From positions 17,479-81,478 of the forward strand of contig CAYSXQ010000001.1 in assembly GCA_964435085.1 (NCBI GenBank): a DNA stretch of 64,000 nt, written 5' to 3'. This DNA is from UBA917 sp964435085 (lineage in GTDB: Bacteria > Patescibacteriota > Patescibacteriia > Patescibacteriales > Patescibacteriaceae). Every line of letters starts with the position of its first letter. The stretch's first letter is position 1. A program made the position numbers and the translations under genes. Of the stretch, positions 1-9,757 are shown piece by piece. The notes under the pieces are model-generated. The model searched no databases and had not been told where the DNA came from. It saw nothing but the letters and a program-made list of their open reading frames with translations.

Positions 1-1
1 T

Positions 2-1402
2 GGTAAATTGGGCGGCAAGCCGGAGTATAAGGTTAGTTTAGATAGGTCTAAGCCAGCGACTTGGTCTTGGTATTGTTTGGCTAGTGACAGCACTAAGCAA
101 AATGCTTATTGTAGTGTGTCAGCTAGTGTGTATTGCGGTGAAGCTAATGATGGTGTGTATAGTAGTGCTAATGAGGCGCGGGCGGCTGGTTTGTGTGGTG
201 GTTTGCACGGAGCAGTGAGTGAAGATATACGTAGTGTGGGTAACCAATGGACTTGGGTTTGTGCTGATGATCGGGAGACCGGCGTCAATGTTCGCTGCAG
301 CGCTTCTAATCTAAAATGTGGTTACGCTGATGATCATAGTTATACGCCAGCTACTTTTGAGGCTAATAAAAACAGCGCTGATTTCTTATGCTCTGGTAAT
401 ACTAATCCAAGTGTGAGTTTGTCGACTAATTTTCCGGCCTATTGGACTTGGAAGTGCGGTACTAATGAATGTGCGGCGACAGTGCTAGAGTGTGGCTGGG
501 CTAATGGTAATGATAATTATTATACCGACAGTCAGTTTAGTGTGAAGAAAACTAATTACTGGAGCTTTATGTGCTCTAATGGTAATGCGGCAATTAGAGG
601 GCTCTCGCAAACTAACGATTTGGGTGAGGGTGGCTACAATCCGGGCTGGTTGTGGTCTTGTGAGGGTGATAGTGTGAAGCCTGGTGGGGCTAAGGATAAG
701 CTGCCAGATGCAATGTGCATTGCTCATGAGAATAAGTGTGGTTATTTTGACGGCTATTCAATCAAGAAAGATTTGTATGACAGTTACAAGAGCCAGTCTG
801 ATAAGAAAGATTATTTCTGTACTTATGGTTATGAGCCAGAATTTGCTGGTGGCAATGGTTATTACAGTATGTGGTACTGTGTTGATGGTAATGACTTGAG
901 TCTCAAGCCAAATAAGATTTTATGTCAGGCTTATCATCCTAATTGTGGTACTGCTGCTGATGTTAATAAAGTCTATTACCGACAATCACTGGAGAGTTAT
1001 TTGACTAAGCCATTTGATGGAATTTTGTGTAATGCTTATGGAACTAAGGTTTTCCCATCTGAAATCAGTCAGGATAATACTTGGACTTGTGGTGGTAGTC
1101 CTGAATTTAGTGCTATGACTAATACGGATCAGAGTCTTAATGTTCAGACTTGTTCAGTTGCCCCGGCCGGCTGTGGTTCGACTGACGGTTCTACTATACT
1201 TAGTAATGATTGGAATGAGTGTAAGCGATCGGGAAGAAGTAATTGCTTATGTACTGCTAATGGCTATGCTCGACCACGTTATCCGGAAATGGTTTTTGAT
1301 CAGCAGAAATATGGTGGCTGGGGAGCGACTTGGTCTTGTATGGATAGCGATAATAGTAGCGGTGCTAAGGTCTGCCAGACCAAATGCTCTGACTGTAATT
1401 AA
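2..1402 (+). CDS. Giant secreted Cys-rich repeat protein, C-terminal part (copy A1)
   Basis: The reading frame is open to the left window edge, so this is the C-terminal part of a longer protein. It is built from irregular 50-80 residue units, each with a CG-x-A/Y start, an LC-x-G middle and a W-x-W-x-C end, for example TWSWYC, QWTWVC and YWTWKC. No membrane segment is visible in this part. It aligns along its whole length with the C-terminal half of the protein at 46565-49372; the edge residues GKLGGKPEY match GKLEGRPQY there, so the missing N-terminus probably carries a signal peptide as in that paralog. It ends in a CSDCN tail (CSDCY in the paralog) and lies 5 bp before the next gene, so the two are probably cotranscribed. 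The many cysteines imply disulfides outside the cytoplasm. Function unknown; a structural surface or matrix protein is inference. Confidence 0.85.
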   Translation, partial: GKLGGKPEYKVSLDRSKPATWSWYCLASDSTKQNAYCSVSASVYCGEANDGVYSSANEARAAGLCGGLHGAVSEDIRSVGNQWTWVCADDRETGVNVRCSASNLKCGYADDHSYTPATFEANKNSADFLCSGNTNPSVSLSTNFPAYWTWKCGTNECAATVLECGWANGNDNYYTDSQFSVKKTNYWSFMCSNGNAAIRGLSQTNDLGEGGYNPGWLWSCEGDSVKPGGAKDKLPDAMCIAHENKCGYFDGYSIKKDLYDSYKSQSDKKDYFCTYGYEPEFAGGNGYYSMWYCVDGNDLSLKPNKILCQAYHPNCGTAADVNKVYYRQSLESYLTKPFDGILCNAYGTKVFPSEISQDNTWTCGGSPEFSAMTNTDQSLNVQTCSVAPAGCGSTDGSTILSNDWNECKRSGRSNCLCTANGYARPRYPEMVFDQQKYGGWGATWSCMDSDNSSGAKVCQTKCSDCN

Positions 1403-1407
1403 ATAAT

Positions 1408-4400
1408 ATGCAATATATGAAAGATTATTATAAAATTACTAAGTTTGCGACTCTGGCTCTGGTGCTAGTCATGGGCTTGGGTTTTGCTACGACGGTTCGT
1501 GCAGTTGAACCGGGGACGGTCAGTACTTGTTTGGCGCCAACTTCAATTGATGCTTATGTTAATCCTTTTGGTGTAATAAATTTGAGCTGGTTACACGGTG
1601 CTAATACTAGTGAATTTATTATTCAGGTTTTGCCGAGCGGTGAGCAGTGTGGTTCGGCTAACGTGCTCAAAGAAATAACCGTCCCAGGCACGACTAGTTG
1701 GTATACTTTGCCGACTGAATTGTCCTGTGGCTTCCGTACTCTATGTATCAAGGCTACTTGCTGTGATGATCGTTGTGATTCTTGTCAGAATTTGGTGGGT
1801 AAGGATGAGGATTATTGTACGGCGATGAGTGGTCTTTATATGAATCGTTGTGCTTGCAAGGATCAAAATTCGATGCCGGTGCTAGGGTCTTTTAAATATA
1901 AATGTGCGGTCGGCAATGGTATAGTTTTGCAAACTACGCCTTGTGCAAATCCGGCTAAGAATATTGGTTGTACTTGGGATTGTAATGTGATTGATAGTAC
2001 GGCCAAAAATAAGTGTGGTCTGGAATATGATGTGCAGTGTGGTAAGGGTCCGGACGGGGCGATTGTGGGAGCGAAGCCTAATTTTAATTTGTGCAGTGTG
2101 TCTGATTCGCGTGGTTACAAGCAAGATGATAGTTATTTAGTTAATCCGCCAGGAGTTTATCCTGAGCCGGGGACGAAGATGATTTATCGTTGGAAGTGTG
2201 CGGGAGCTAGAAGTGAGGAGACTTGTAAGGCTTGTCGACGAGCGGTGTGTTCGACTAAATTTCAAAATAAGTTTGTTAATAATAATTTTTCTAAGACTAG
2301 TTTAGATGAATTGTGTCGTGATGAAAATGGTGATGTGACAGCGACAGCGACGAAGCCGGTCAAGAATCCTGAGACGGGTAATTGGGAGTGGGATTGTATT
2401 GGTAATGAGACTTGTGGTGAAAATAAAAACCATGTGGCGAGCTTTATGGAGCATGGTAATACTTCTTATGAGATGAAAGATCACTGTATGGCGCAATCTG
2501 CTACTTGCGGTTGGGCTAATGGTGAAAGGGTGACTTATGAAACTTGGCAAAATAACGGTGGCTCAGAGTCTTACTTTGCTTTTGGTCTTGGTCAAGGTAG
2601 TGATCTGGGTAATTTTTGGTGTGGCAGTGGCGGTCGAGTGCAGAATACTGGTTGGGAAAAATCACCAATTCATCAAAGGACTGGGGTTAATCCGCTCATC
2701 GACACTTTGAAATGGAACTGTGTTTATGGTGATGAAGATGAGGTGAAAATTACTTGTGGAGCTAACTTGGTTAGTTGTAATAGTGCAGTAAATGGTAAGA
2801 ATTTAACTCAGAAGACTTTTGATAGCTATAAGCAGACGATGAATCTGTGTGCTATGGGCGATGGTCGTACTTATCCAGCGATTCGAGTGGGACTGGATAA
2901 TAATGGTGAGGCGAAGGATGGTAAATTTACCTGGACTTGTCAGGATATTTTGTCTGATAGCGGATCGGAAGCCAGTTATAGTGGAAGAGAAGTAACTAAG
3001 TGTTCGGCTAACGAAGTGGCTTGCTTGAAGCCACCAGCGGATGGCTTTGTTGCTAATATCGAGGCTTTGAAACCGCCGCTGTGCGCGGCTGGTAAAGCGA
3101 CGACGCCTAATGCTCTGCAACTACTTGATGGTAGTGGTAAGATTGGTGCTTGGTACTGGACTTGTATTGATGATTTTGGCGATCGACTTAATCCGCAGTG
3201 TCAGGCTAGTCGTTTGGCTTGCGCGAAGCCACCTCATGATCAGGCTTATGAAGATTGGGATGATTTGATTAATAATGGTGGGGCGGTGTGTAGCGGTAGT
3301 GGTGATGCTCGACAGTGCACTGGGATTTGTAATAAAAACGATGCTAGTGTGTTAGTGACCTTTAATGCTTTAGCTAAGACTTGGACTTGGAATTGTGGTG
3401 ATGAAGCCTGTAAGGCTCGTTTTTCTGACTGCGCGAAGCCACCTCATCAGGGGATGTATCTTGATTTGGAGGATTTTGTGAATAAAAATAATACTGTGAC
3501 TTGTGATATGACGACAGCCGGGACTGGTACGGTTAGTTGTTGTGGTGTTTGTTCGGAGCAGGGAGCTGGCTGTAAAGTTAATTCTCCTGAAGCAGTGCCG
3601 GTGTCATTTGCTGATAATAAATTTACTTGGACTTGTGGAGCGAAGGCTTGTGCAGCAGAGGGTAAGTGTCAGACGGTGCTTGCTTGGGCCGATGATGCTC
3701 CAGACGAATATTGTGCTGATAAGCCAGGTGATCAGGAGGAAGTGGAGAGGACATTTACGGTGACTGGCTGCGCTAATCCTAGTCTTGAGGTCTATTTGAT
3801 TAATCTTGGTTTTGAGGCTGGTACTGACAGTACGGGCTTAAAGATTAATGCTAATAAGATCATTCAGGTGGCTAATGACCCGATTACAAAGAAACTGACC
3901 TACAAAGTTTCCTTTAGACGCCAAGCCTTTGCTCGTAGCGATGTGGAATTAAAAGTTGGTGCTACTTGTAATGATACTTGTGCGGAAGGAGTGTCAATTA
4001 AAAATTTGTTAGATACCTTTGATATCTTGGCCAATAGAAAGGCGACAGCTTTGGACTTTGAGCCAACCAAGCTTTGTTCTGGTGAAGACAGGTCTCTGAC
4101 TATGATTGGTAAGTCTCAAAATACTGACCAATCAGCGCCATGTACTAATTATGAATACACTTGGACTTATGAAGATGCTTTGGGTGCGGATAATGCTGGC
4201 GGCTGGTTAACACCTAATGACGGAGCTAATTATAAGCATGTCTTTGCTAAATTGAGTGCCGGATCAAGCGTGAAGGCTCAGGTTCGTTGTGTTGATGATT
4301 ATAAGTGTCTAGATAAGACGCCAGCGACCAAGGACTTGGTAGTTGAGCAGTCAAAGGTGGTTAGTAGCGTCGAGATTAATGAGTCTTGTTTGGATCAAGG

Positions 4401-7158
4401 TAAGCCAATAACGGCAACTGCGACTGGCATTAACTGTAGTGCTTTTGAATATCGTTGGACTATTAATGGTGGTCTGCCAAGTGCTTGGACTAGTAGTAAT
4501 AGCTTGTTGCAAGCTTTGCAAGAAAAGGATGAGGTTAAGGTAGAAGCGCGTTGCGCTGATACTGCTGGTTGTATTGATCGCGATACTGTAGTCAGTGATT
4601 CTCAGGTGATGGAAAAGGATAAGAGTATTGAATCAGTGACTATTAGTCCGGATTATGCTTGTTCGGCTTATGATCAGAAACTGAATGCCGTGCTGGGAGC
4701 TAATTCGACTTGTGAAAATGTCCAATATCGTTGGAAGAAGACGGGTGATCTGACTTGGAGTGTTTGGTCGCCAAATACTGAATATTTGCCAGCTAGTGCC
4801 TTGAAGTCTGGTCAAAAAATTGCTCTGGAAGCTAAGTGTGTTGATGCTGGAGCTTGTGTGAATAAAGAGGTGGTGGCGGCAATGAAAGAAGTCACGGTTA
4901 AATTGTCAGAGACTATTATCGCTGATGCAATCACTGGCTATGACGAAGCGATTTGTGCTGGTGATGAACTTACTTTGACAGCTCGAGTGAATGCGGCTAG
5001 TACTTGTGATAATTATAGCTATCAGTGGTATCTAGATGGTGAAGCTATTGATGGAGCGACGGCTAGTACTTGGAAGAATAAATTTGCTGATGGGGCTAAG
5101 GTTAAAGTGCGTATTACTTGTACTGATGATGCGACCAAGTGTCCGCCAGTGCCGAATTTTGATGATAGTCCAGAGCTGACGATCAAGGCTGATCCAAAGG
5201 TTGTGATGTCATTAACCTTGGATAAGGTGACGGATGCTGAGCCGGTTTGTGCTGGTAAGGAGCTATCCTTTACTTGTGAGGTGGATGGTGGGATTAATAA
5301 AAATAAATTATTACCACTCGTCTTTGCTTGGTCTTGGGAAAAGGAAGTCTTGGGTTCAACTAAGAAGCAAGCATCGACTAGTGCCTTTGTAGAGGTTTGG
5401 AAAGCAAAGTTTGCCGTGCCGACTGGTCAAGAGAAGACGATAGCGAAGGTGGAATGTGCAGCTAGCTCTACTTATGACTGTGTTGATCCAGCTTCTATTA
5501 AATTGACTAAAGATGTGCCGGTGATTAACTGTGGTTGTGGTGCGGCTAATAATACCAAGCATACGAAGGCTTATTTTGATGCTCAGGTCTTTGCTGATAA
5601 ATCTTTCCTCTGTGAAAATGATGCAGATGCAAAGGTTAAATTTGATGAAGAAAAAGCTAATTGGTCTTGGACCTGTACTTATCCAGATGAGACTGTAGCT
5701 TCTTGCCAGGCCCAGGAGGTGACCTGTGGTGATTTGGCTTTGCCGGTCTTGCCTGATGGTAAGCTGGCTAGTAGCGGCCCTAAGTATACGCCGATTAACT
5801 GGAGTAAGAATAAGTTAGCTAGCGATCTTTGTAGCGCTGGTGTAGTAGCTAAGAATGGCACTCAGGCGATTAGTGACGTTACTAAAGTTAAGTTTGTAAC
5901 TAAGGCCTTTGGCGATGCTACTGATCCTATTATGAACACTCAACGTGAGTGGACTTGTGAAGGCCAGGGTGGGGCGACTGATAAATTAGTGTGTGGTAAC
6001 GCTGTAGTTGATTGTGGTAGTGGTGATGCTGAGCGTTACGCTAGTCAGAATAAGAGGATTAGGCCGAGGACAAGTGATGGTTTGTACCATGGGTCATTTC
6101 CATTTGATAGTCAGATTGGCATTACTGGGGAAAGAGCTTGTTTAAATGCTAATTTGGTGGCCGGTAGTCTGGATGTCGCAGGTACTAGGGGTGCTTATAC
6201 TTGGACTTGTGGTGGTGACTCCGATGGTAATGCTGGTGATAGCTTGGTGCAATGTGCGGCGCGTAAGGATTGTGGTTGGGCTGGTCAGGAAGAGGCTGGT
6301 TATGCGACGGTTTACTTTAATGCTCCTGGTGCTAACACTGATAATTCGGTTGGTTGTTGGACGGCTGAGAATGTTGAAGGTTTGAAAAAAGGTAATCAAG
6401 AGACTACTACAGATTTAGCTTGGCACAAAGCAATGGGTATCCTTAACGATAATGCTTTTTATGGCCAAAATGGCTGTGGTTACAATGGATGTACAGGTAT
6501 TCTTATTGGTAAGGGTGCTTGTCCGACTGGCTGGTTTGTGCCAGCTAATAATGATTGGCATAAATTAGAGAATTCTCTTGATAATGATAATTCTCAGTGC
6601 GTGTTTAATAGATTGTCGCTCAACCAGAATAGTAATACTCCTTGGCAGTGTAATCCGGCGGCTAGGGCTAAGGAAATTGGTCTTAATCCTAACTATGGCT
6701 TAAAGAGCCCAGTTACTTTTAATGGCGAGGCTGGTGAGGCTTATTGGACTAGAACTAGTGCTTGTGCCGCTAGGAAAGATGGGCTGAACACTTTTTATGA
6801 TTATAATCTTGATACTGATAATGGAGCTGATTATTGCCCTGTGGCTACTGGTAGAAATAATACAGTTTGTGTTGGTAAAGCTTTTAGTAATGATAGGTAC
6901 TCAAAAATTACTCCTTTTTACTTTAAATTAACTGATGGAGCGAGAGCTGATTATGTTGGCAGGATTTCTGAGGCTGATTGGTGTAAGGCTGGTAGTACTA
7001 CAGTTGATCCTTATTATGGAACTGCTTATCTGCATCAGTTGAGGTGTGTTCAGCAGGGTAGTAATCAAACTGCTATTAAGCCACCGGATAATCCTACTAT
7101 TCCTACTGCTATTATTAGGTGCATAGGTGCCGGATGTTATCGTCGCCAAGGCATTTAG
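1408..7158 (+). CDS. Giant secreted Cys-rich protein with Ig-like array and C-terminal FISUMP-like domain (copy B1)
   Basis: This 1916-residue protein has a signal peptide in about residues 1-33, a short beta-rich N-terminal domain, then about ten Cys-rich W-x-W-x-C units. Residues about 755-1374 are a different, Ig/PKD-like array with repeated CxxxYxYxW-type strands. Cys-rich units resume, and residues about 1622-1885 resemble the Fibrobacter succinogenes major paralogous (FISUMP) domain: CPTGWFVP, an LKSPVTF-like segment, and the closing LRCVQ. It is the clear paralog of the protein at 49386-53714, which lacks the Ig-like array. The start could also be the ATG at 1417. No Shine-Dalgarno site is present. 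A strong terminator follows. The protein must be exported and is probably disulfide-rich; ligand and role are unknown. Confidence 0.9.
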   Translation: MQYMKDYYKITKFATLALVLVMGLGFATTVRAVEPGTVSTCLAPTSIDAYVNPFGVINLSWLHGANTSEFIIQVLPSGEQCGSANVLKEITVPGTTSWYTLPTELSCGFRTLCIKATCCDDRCDSCQNLVGKDEDYCTAMSGLYMNRCACKDQNSMPVLGSFKYKCAVGNGIVLQTTPCANPAKNIGCTWDCNVIDSTAKNKCGLEYDVQCGKGPDGAIVGAKPNFNLCSVSDSRGYKQDDSYLVNPPGVYPEPGTKMIYRWKCAGARSEETCKACRRAVCSTKFQNKFVNNNFSKTSLDELCRDENGDVTATATKPVKNPETGNWEWDCIGNETCGENKNHVASFMEHGNTSYEMKDHCMAQSATCGWANGERVTYETWQNNGGSESYFAFGLGQGSDLGNFWCGSGGRVQNTGWEKSPIHQRTGVNPLIDTLKWNCVYGDEDEVKITCGANLVSCNSAVNGKNLTQKTFDSYKQTMNLCAMGDGRTYPAIRVGLDNNGEAKDGKFTWTCQDILSDSGSEASYSGREVTKCSANEVACLKPPADGFVANIEALKPPLCAAGKATTPNALQLLDGSGKIGAWYWTCIDDFGDRLNPQCQASRLACAKPPHDQAYEDWDDLINNGGAVCSGSGDARQCTGICNKNDASVLVTFNALAKTWTWNCGDEACKARFSDCAKPPHQGMYLDLEDFVNKNNTVTCDMTTAGTGTVSCCGVCSEQGAGCKVNSPEAVPVSFADNKFTWTCGAKACAAEGKCQTVLAWADDAPDEYCADKPGDQEEVERTFTVTGCANPSLEVYLINLGFEAGTDSTGLKINANKIIQVANDPITKKLTYKVSFRRQAFARSDVELKVGATCNDTCAEGVSIKNLLDTFDILANRKATALDFEPTKLCSGEDRSLTMIGKSQNTDQSAPCTNYEYTWTYEDALGADNAGGWLTPNDGANYKHVFAKLSAGSSVKAQVRCVDDYKCLDKTPATKDLVVEQSKVVSSVEINESCLDQGKPITATATGINCSAFEYRWTINGGLPSAWTSSNSLLQALQEKDEVKVEARCADTAGCIDRDTVVSDSQVMEKDKSIESVTISPDYACSAYDQKLNAVLGANSTCENVQYRWKKTGDLTWSVWSPNTEYLPASALKSGQKIALEAKCVDAGACVNKEVVAAMKEVTVKLSETIIADAITGYDEAICAGDELTLTARVNAASTCDNYSYQWYLDGEAIDGATASTWKNKFADGAKVKVRITCTDDATKCPPVPNFDDSPELTIKADPKVVMSLTLDKVTDAEPVCAGKELSFTCEVDGGINKNKLLPLVFAWSWEKEVLGSTKKQASTSAFVEVWKAKFAVPTGQEKTIAKVECAASSTYDCVDPASIKLTKDVPVINCGCGAANNTKHTKAYFDAQVFADKSFLCENDADAKVKFDEEKANWSWTCTYPDETVASCQAQEVTCGDLALPVLPDGKLASSGPKYTPINWSKNKLASDLCSAGVVAKNGTQAISDVTKVKFVTKAFGDATDPIMNTQREWTCEGQGGATDKLVCGNAVVDCGSGDAERYASQNKRIRPRTSDGLYHGSFPFDSQIGITGERACLNANLVAGSLDVAGTRGAYTWTCGGDSDGNAGDSLVQCAARKDCGWAGQEEAGYATVYFNAPGANTDNSVGCWTAENVEGLKKGNQETTTDLAWHKAMGILNDNAFYGQNGCGYNGCTGILIGKGACPTGWFVPANNDWHKLENSLDNDNSQCVFNRLSLNQNSNTPWQCNPAARAKEIGLNPNYGLKSPVTFNGEAGEAYWTRTSACAARKDGLNTFYDYNLDTDNGADYCPVATGRNNTVCVGKAFSNDRYSKITPFYFKLTDGARADYVGRISEADWCKAGSTTVDPYYGTAYLHQLRCVQQGSNQTAIKPPDNPTIPTAIIRCIGAGCYRRQGI

Positions 7159-7167
7159 GTAGCTAAT

Positions 7168-7200
7168 AAAAAATGACTCTCAATGGTGAGTCATTTTTTA
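7168..7200 (+). terminator. Intrinsic terminator after the B1 gene
   Basis: AAAAAATGACTC and GAGTCATTTTTT form a 12-bp stem around an 8-base loop, ending in T residues, 9 bp after the stop codon of the upstream gene. Confidence 0.9.
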
Positions 7201-7242
7201 TTTAAGTCTTCCAAGCTAAAGTGCTTCGTGGTATAATATTCG

Positions 7243-7342
7243 NNNNNNNNNNNNNNNNNNNNNNNNNNNNNNNNNNNNNNNNNNNNNNNNNNNNNNNNNN
7301 NNNNNNNNNNNNNNNNNNNNNNNNNNNNNNNNNNNNNNNNNN
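7243..7342. other. Assembly gap (100 N) with 55-bp duplicated flanks
   Basis: The 55 bases before the gap (7188-7242) are repeated exactly after it (7343-7397). The copies include half of the terminator and the promoter of the next gene. The real genome probably has one copy and no gap, so the two contigs join directly. Confidence 0.93.
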
Positions 7343-7383
7343 GAGTCATTTTTTATTTAAGTCTTCCAAGCTAAAGTGCTTCG

Positions 7384-7392
7384 TGGTATAAT
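7384..7392 (+). promoter_or_regulatory. Extended -10 promoter of the CAP-domain gene
   Basis: TGGTATAAT lies 8 bases before the ATG at 7401, so the transcript is predicted to be leaderless or nearly so. No convincing -35 element. A duplicate of the element at 7229-7237 is an assembly artefact. Confidence 0.7.
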
Positions 7393-7400
7393 ATTCGTAT

Positions 7401-9068
7401 ATGGTGAAGAAATTAGATAATCACGATTTTTTGGAGTTTCTCAATAAGACTTATGGTACGCGCGATACTGATGGCGACGGTATTTGTGATGAAGTGGAAG
7501 TGATGATCGGGACTGATCCAGCTAAGGCTGATACGGATAATGACGGTATGAGTGATGGAGAGGAAATCAGAGCTGGTCGTAATCCTTTGGGTCCGGGTGA
7601 CTTTAGAGATTTTCAGGATTTCTTCTTGCCACATGAAGGTAATGATTATCGACCGCAGGCTTTGCATCCGAAGCGCTTGCTCTTCTATGTGACCAGTGCG
7701 GTGGCGGTGAAGGTGCTCTTAGTGGCTTTTGTGGTGGGACTGCCGATGACGGCTTGGCTCTCGCCAGATATGATGCGCGAGCAGTCAGAGAAGATTGTGA
7801 AGCTGACTAATAGTGTTCGTAGTGACTTGGGCTTGATGCCCTTAGTGGAAAATCAAAACTTAGCGATGGCTGCTTATGATAAGGCGCAAGACATGCTCTT
7901 GTCGCAATACTTTGCTCACACTGGTCCAGATGGTCGCAGTGTGCGTGATTGGCTTGCTAAGGTAAATTATACTTATGAGGTGGCTGGTGAGAATTTGGCC
8001 ATGGGTTTTGCTGAGCCGCGTGAGGTTGTCGATGCTTGGGTTAAAAGTCCGACCCATTATGCTAATTTGATTGATCCAGAATATAGTGAGATCGGAGTAG
8101 GTATGACTAGTGGTGCTTATCAGGGCAGTGAGACGACCTTGGTGGCTCAGTATTTTGGTGAACCAAAGACTGTTTCGACGCTACAAGCTAAGGCGGCGAC
8201 TAGTCCGAATCTTAAATTAGCTAAAACTGAGGGTGCTGAGCCTAGACTAGCCTTGGCTTTAGGGCTAGATAAAGGTTTGGCTAAGCCGGAAATTATTGAG
8301 CCAAAATCTGGCTTACTGACCAATGCTAGTGACTTAATGTTGCTAATTAAGGCGCCTGGGGTGGAGAAATTAATTGTCAAAGATCGTGACAAGGTACTAG
8401 TTGAGAGTATTAAAAATGCTAGTGATGAATATGGTCGGGTCAATTTGCAATTGGAGGAGGGGCAACACGAGCTACGAGTAGTGGCTAGTGACGGTAAGGA
8501 TAATATTTTATCAGAGTCTGTTGTGGTTAACGTTGATTTGAGCGCGCCAGGAGTAGACATTGGTCAGGCTAAAGTGTGGCTAGAAAATCTAGTAGGTAGT
8601 CAGGATCAGGTGCTGAAGATTCAAGTGCCGCTCGATAGTTCAGCGGCGAGTGCTCAGGTTTTTTTTGCTGATAAGTTTATTGATTTACGGCCAGTGACTG
8701 AAGATTCAAAGATTTGGTCTGCTCAGACTATTATTTATGGTGATCAAGAACGATCAAAGTCTTTGGTAATGCCGGTGCTCTCAGTCAAAGATGAGGCAGG
8801 TAATAGTAGGTTGTATGACTTGCCAGTGCAAAATATCAAGCCGCTAGCTAGCTCATGGACGGAGAAGTATTTCTTTTTGAAAAATAATCCCAATAAGGCG
8901 GTGGATAGAATGTTTGATGTGACGACAATTTTTTATCGAATTTTGATTATTATGACGGGCTTGGCTTTGGCTTTAGCTATTACTCTGGAGAAGAAGCGTC
9001 AAAGCAAAAAGACACTTGCAACAACAGTGGCTTTTGCTATTTTTATTTTGTTTTTATTAGTAATCTAA
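7401..9068 (+). CDS. Membrane-anchored CAP/SCP-domain protein with calcium-binding TSP3 repeats
   Basis: Residues about 22-68 contain two thrombospondin type 3 / EF-like calcium loops (DTDGDGICD and DTDNDGMSD). A membrane segment follows at about 93-115. Residues about 125-255 are a CAP (SCP/PR1-like) domain with the typical FAHTGPDGRS, AGENLA and THYANLID motifs that carry the conserved His and Glu residues. Two Ig-like stretches follow, then two C-terminal hydrophobic helices (about 508-530 and 538-555). The 555-residue protein is therefore anchored at both ends, with the CAP domain probably outside. CAP proteins in bacteria have been linked to adhesion, lipid binding or proteolysis; the role here is unknown. 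It is followed by the next gene after 4 bp, so they likely form an operon. Confidence 0.88.
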   Translation: MVKKLDNHDFLEFLNKTYGTRDTDGDGICDEVEVMIGTDPAKADTDNDGMSDGEEIRAGRNPLGPGDFRDFQDFFLPHEGNDYRPQALHPKRLLFYVTSAVAVKVLLVAFVVGLPMTAWLSPDMMREQSEKIVKLTNSVRSDLGLMPLVENQNLAMAAYDKAQDMLLSQYFAHTGPDGRSVRDWLAKVNYTYEVAGENLAMGFAEPREVVDAWVKSPTHYANLIDPEYSEIGVGMTSGAYQGSETTLVAQYFGEPKTVSTLQAKAATSPNLKLAKTEGAEPRLALALGLDKGLAKPEIIEPKSGLLTNASDLMLLIKAPGVEKLIVKDRDKVLVESIKNASDEYGRVNLQLEEGQHELRVVASDGKDNILSESVVVNVDLSAPGVDIGQAKVWLENLVGSQDQVLKIQVPLDSSAASAQVFFADKFIDLRPVTEDSKIWSAQTIIYGDQERSKSLVMPVLSVKDEAGNSRLYDLPVQNIKPLASSWTEKYFFLKNNPNKAVDRMFDVTTIFYRILIIMTGLALALAITLEKKRQSKKTLATTVAFAIFILFLLVI

Positions 9069-9072
9069 GGAT

Positions 9073-9756
9073 ATGGAGAAAAAATATTTAGTGTTTATCG
9101 TTACTGCTAGTCTAGTCTTTGCTGTGGGTCTGGGCGGTGGATTGATGATTTCTAGACAAGGTAGTATTGATTATAGTAAAGACTGGAAATTTGAGAGTGC
9201 TGGTTTTAGAATGCCACTCGGCAAGGAAATTACTGGTCGTATTAAAGAGATTAAGTCTGATAGTTTGGTGCTTAGCTTTGCCGAGGCTGCTGCTCGCGAC
9301 CCCAGAACAAAGAAGACCGTGGACAAAGAGATTATTGTTAATGAACAAACTTCTGTGTGGTTAAAGAAAATGAAAGGCAATGAGGAGATTTATGGAGCGG
9401 AAACTTGGCAGAAAATAACTAGCTTGGACGAGAAACGTAAGAAGATTTCGCCACGAGGTGCTCGTGAAGGTTATGCTGATCTCAGTAAGCAAATTGCTGA
9501 CTTGAAGCGGGCGGCGATTGATGCTCAGTTTGCTAAAACTAAGGAATTGTCTGAGCAAATGGCCGCACTTAAGCCGGAAGACAGTGCTAAGAGAGAGGAG
9601 CTTAATCAGCAGTTGATAGCGATGGGGGCTAAGTATACTTTGACGGCTATTAAATTGAGTGATTTGCAAGTCGGAGAGACTGCAACTTTGAGTAATGAAA
9701 AGGAGATTGATTTGAATGGTGAAGTTGTGGCAGAGAGAATTGTAATTACTCGCTAA
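9073..9756 (+). CDS. Membrane-anchored protein of unknown function with coiled coil
   Basis: The 227-residue product has an N-terminal membrane anchor (about residues 5-26) and an extracytoplasmic part. That part begins with a small beta-rich stretch (GRIKEIKSDSLVLSF) that could be an OB-like barrel, continues with a charged helical and probably coiled-coil region (about 120-195), and ends with another beta stretch. The barrel halves seem to be split by the helical insert. No family is recognised with confidence. It lies 4 bp downstream of the CAP-domain gene and is likely cotranscribed with it. Confidence 0.75.
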   Translation: MEKKYLVFIVTASLVFAVGLGGGLMISRQGSIDYSKDWKFESAGFRMPLGKEITGRIKEIKSDSLVLSFAEAAARDPRTKKTVDKEIIVNEQTSVWLKKMKGNEEIYGAETWQKITSLDEKRKKISPRGAREGYADLSKQIADLKRAAIDAQFAKTKELSEQMAALKPEDSAKREELNQQLIAMGAKYTLTAIKLSDLQVGETATLSNEKEIDLNGEVVAERIVITR

Positions 9757-9757
9757 A

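Noticed and set aside
6271..7065. Fibrobacter or Bacteroidetes origin of the window
   Set aside because: The FISUMP-like domain is the only link; all other gene content fits CPR.
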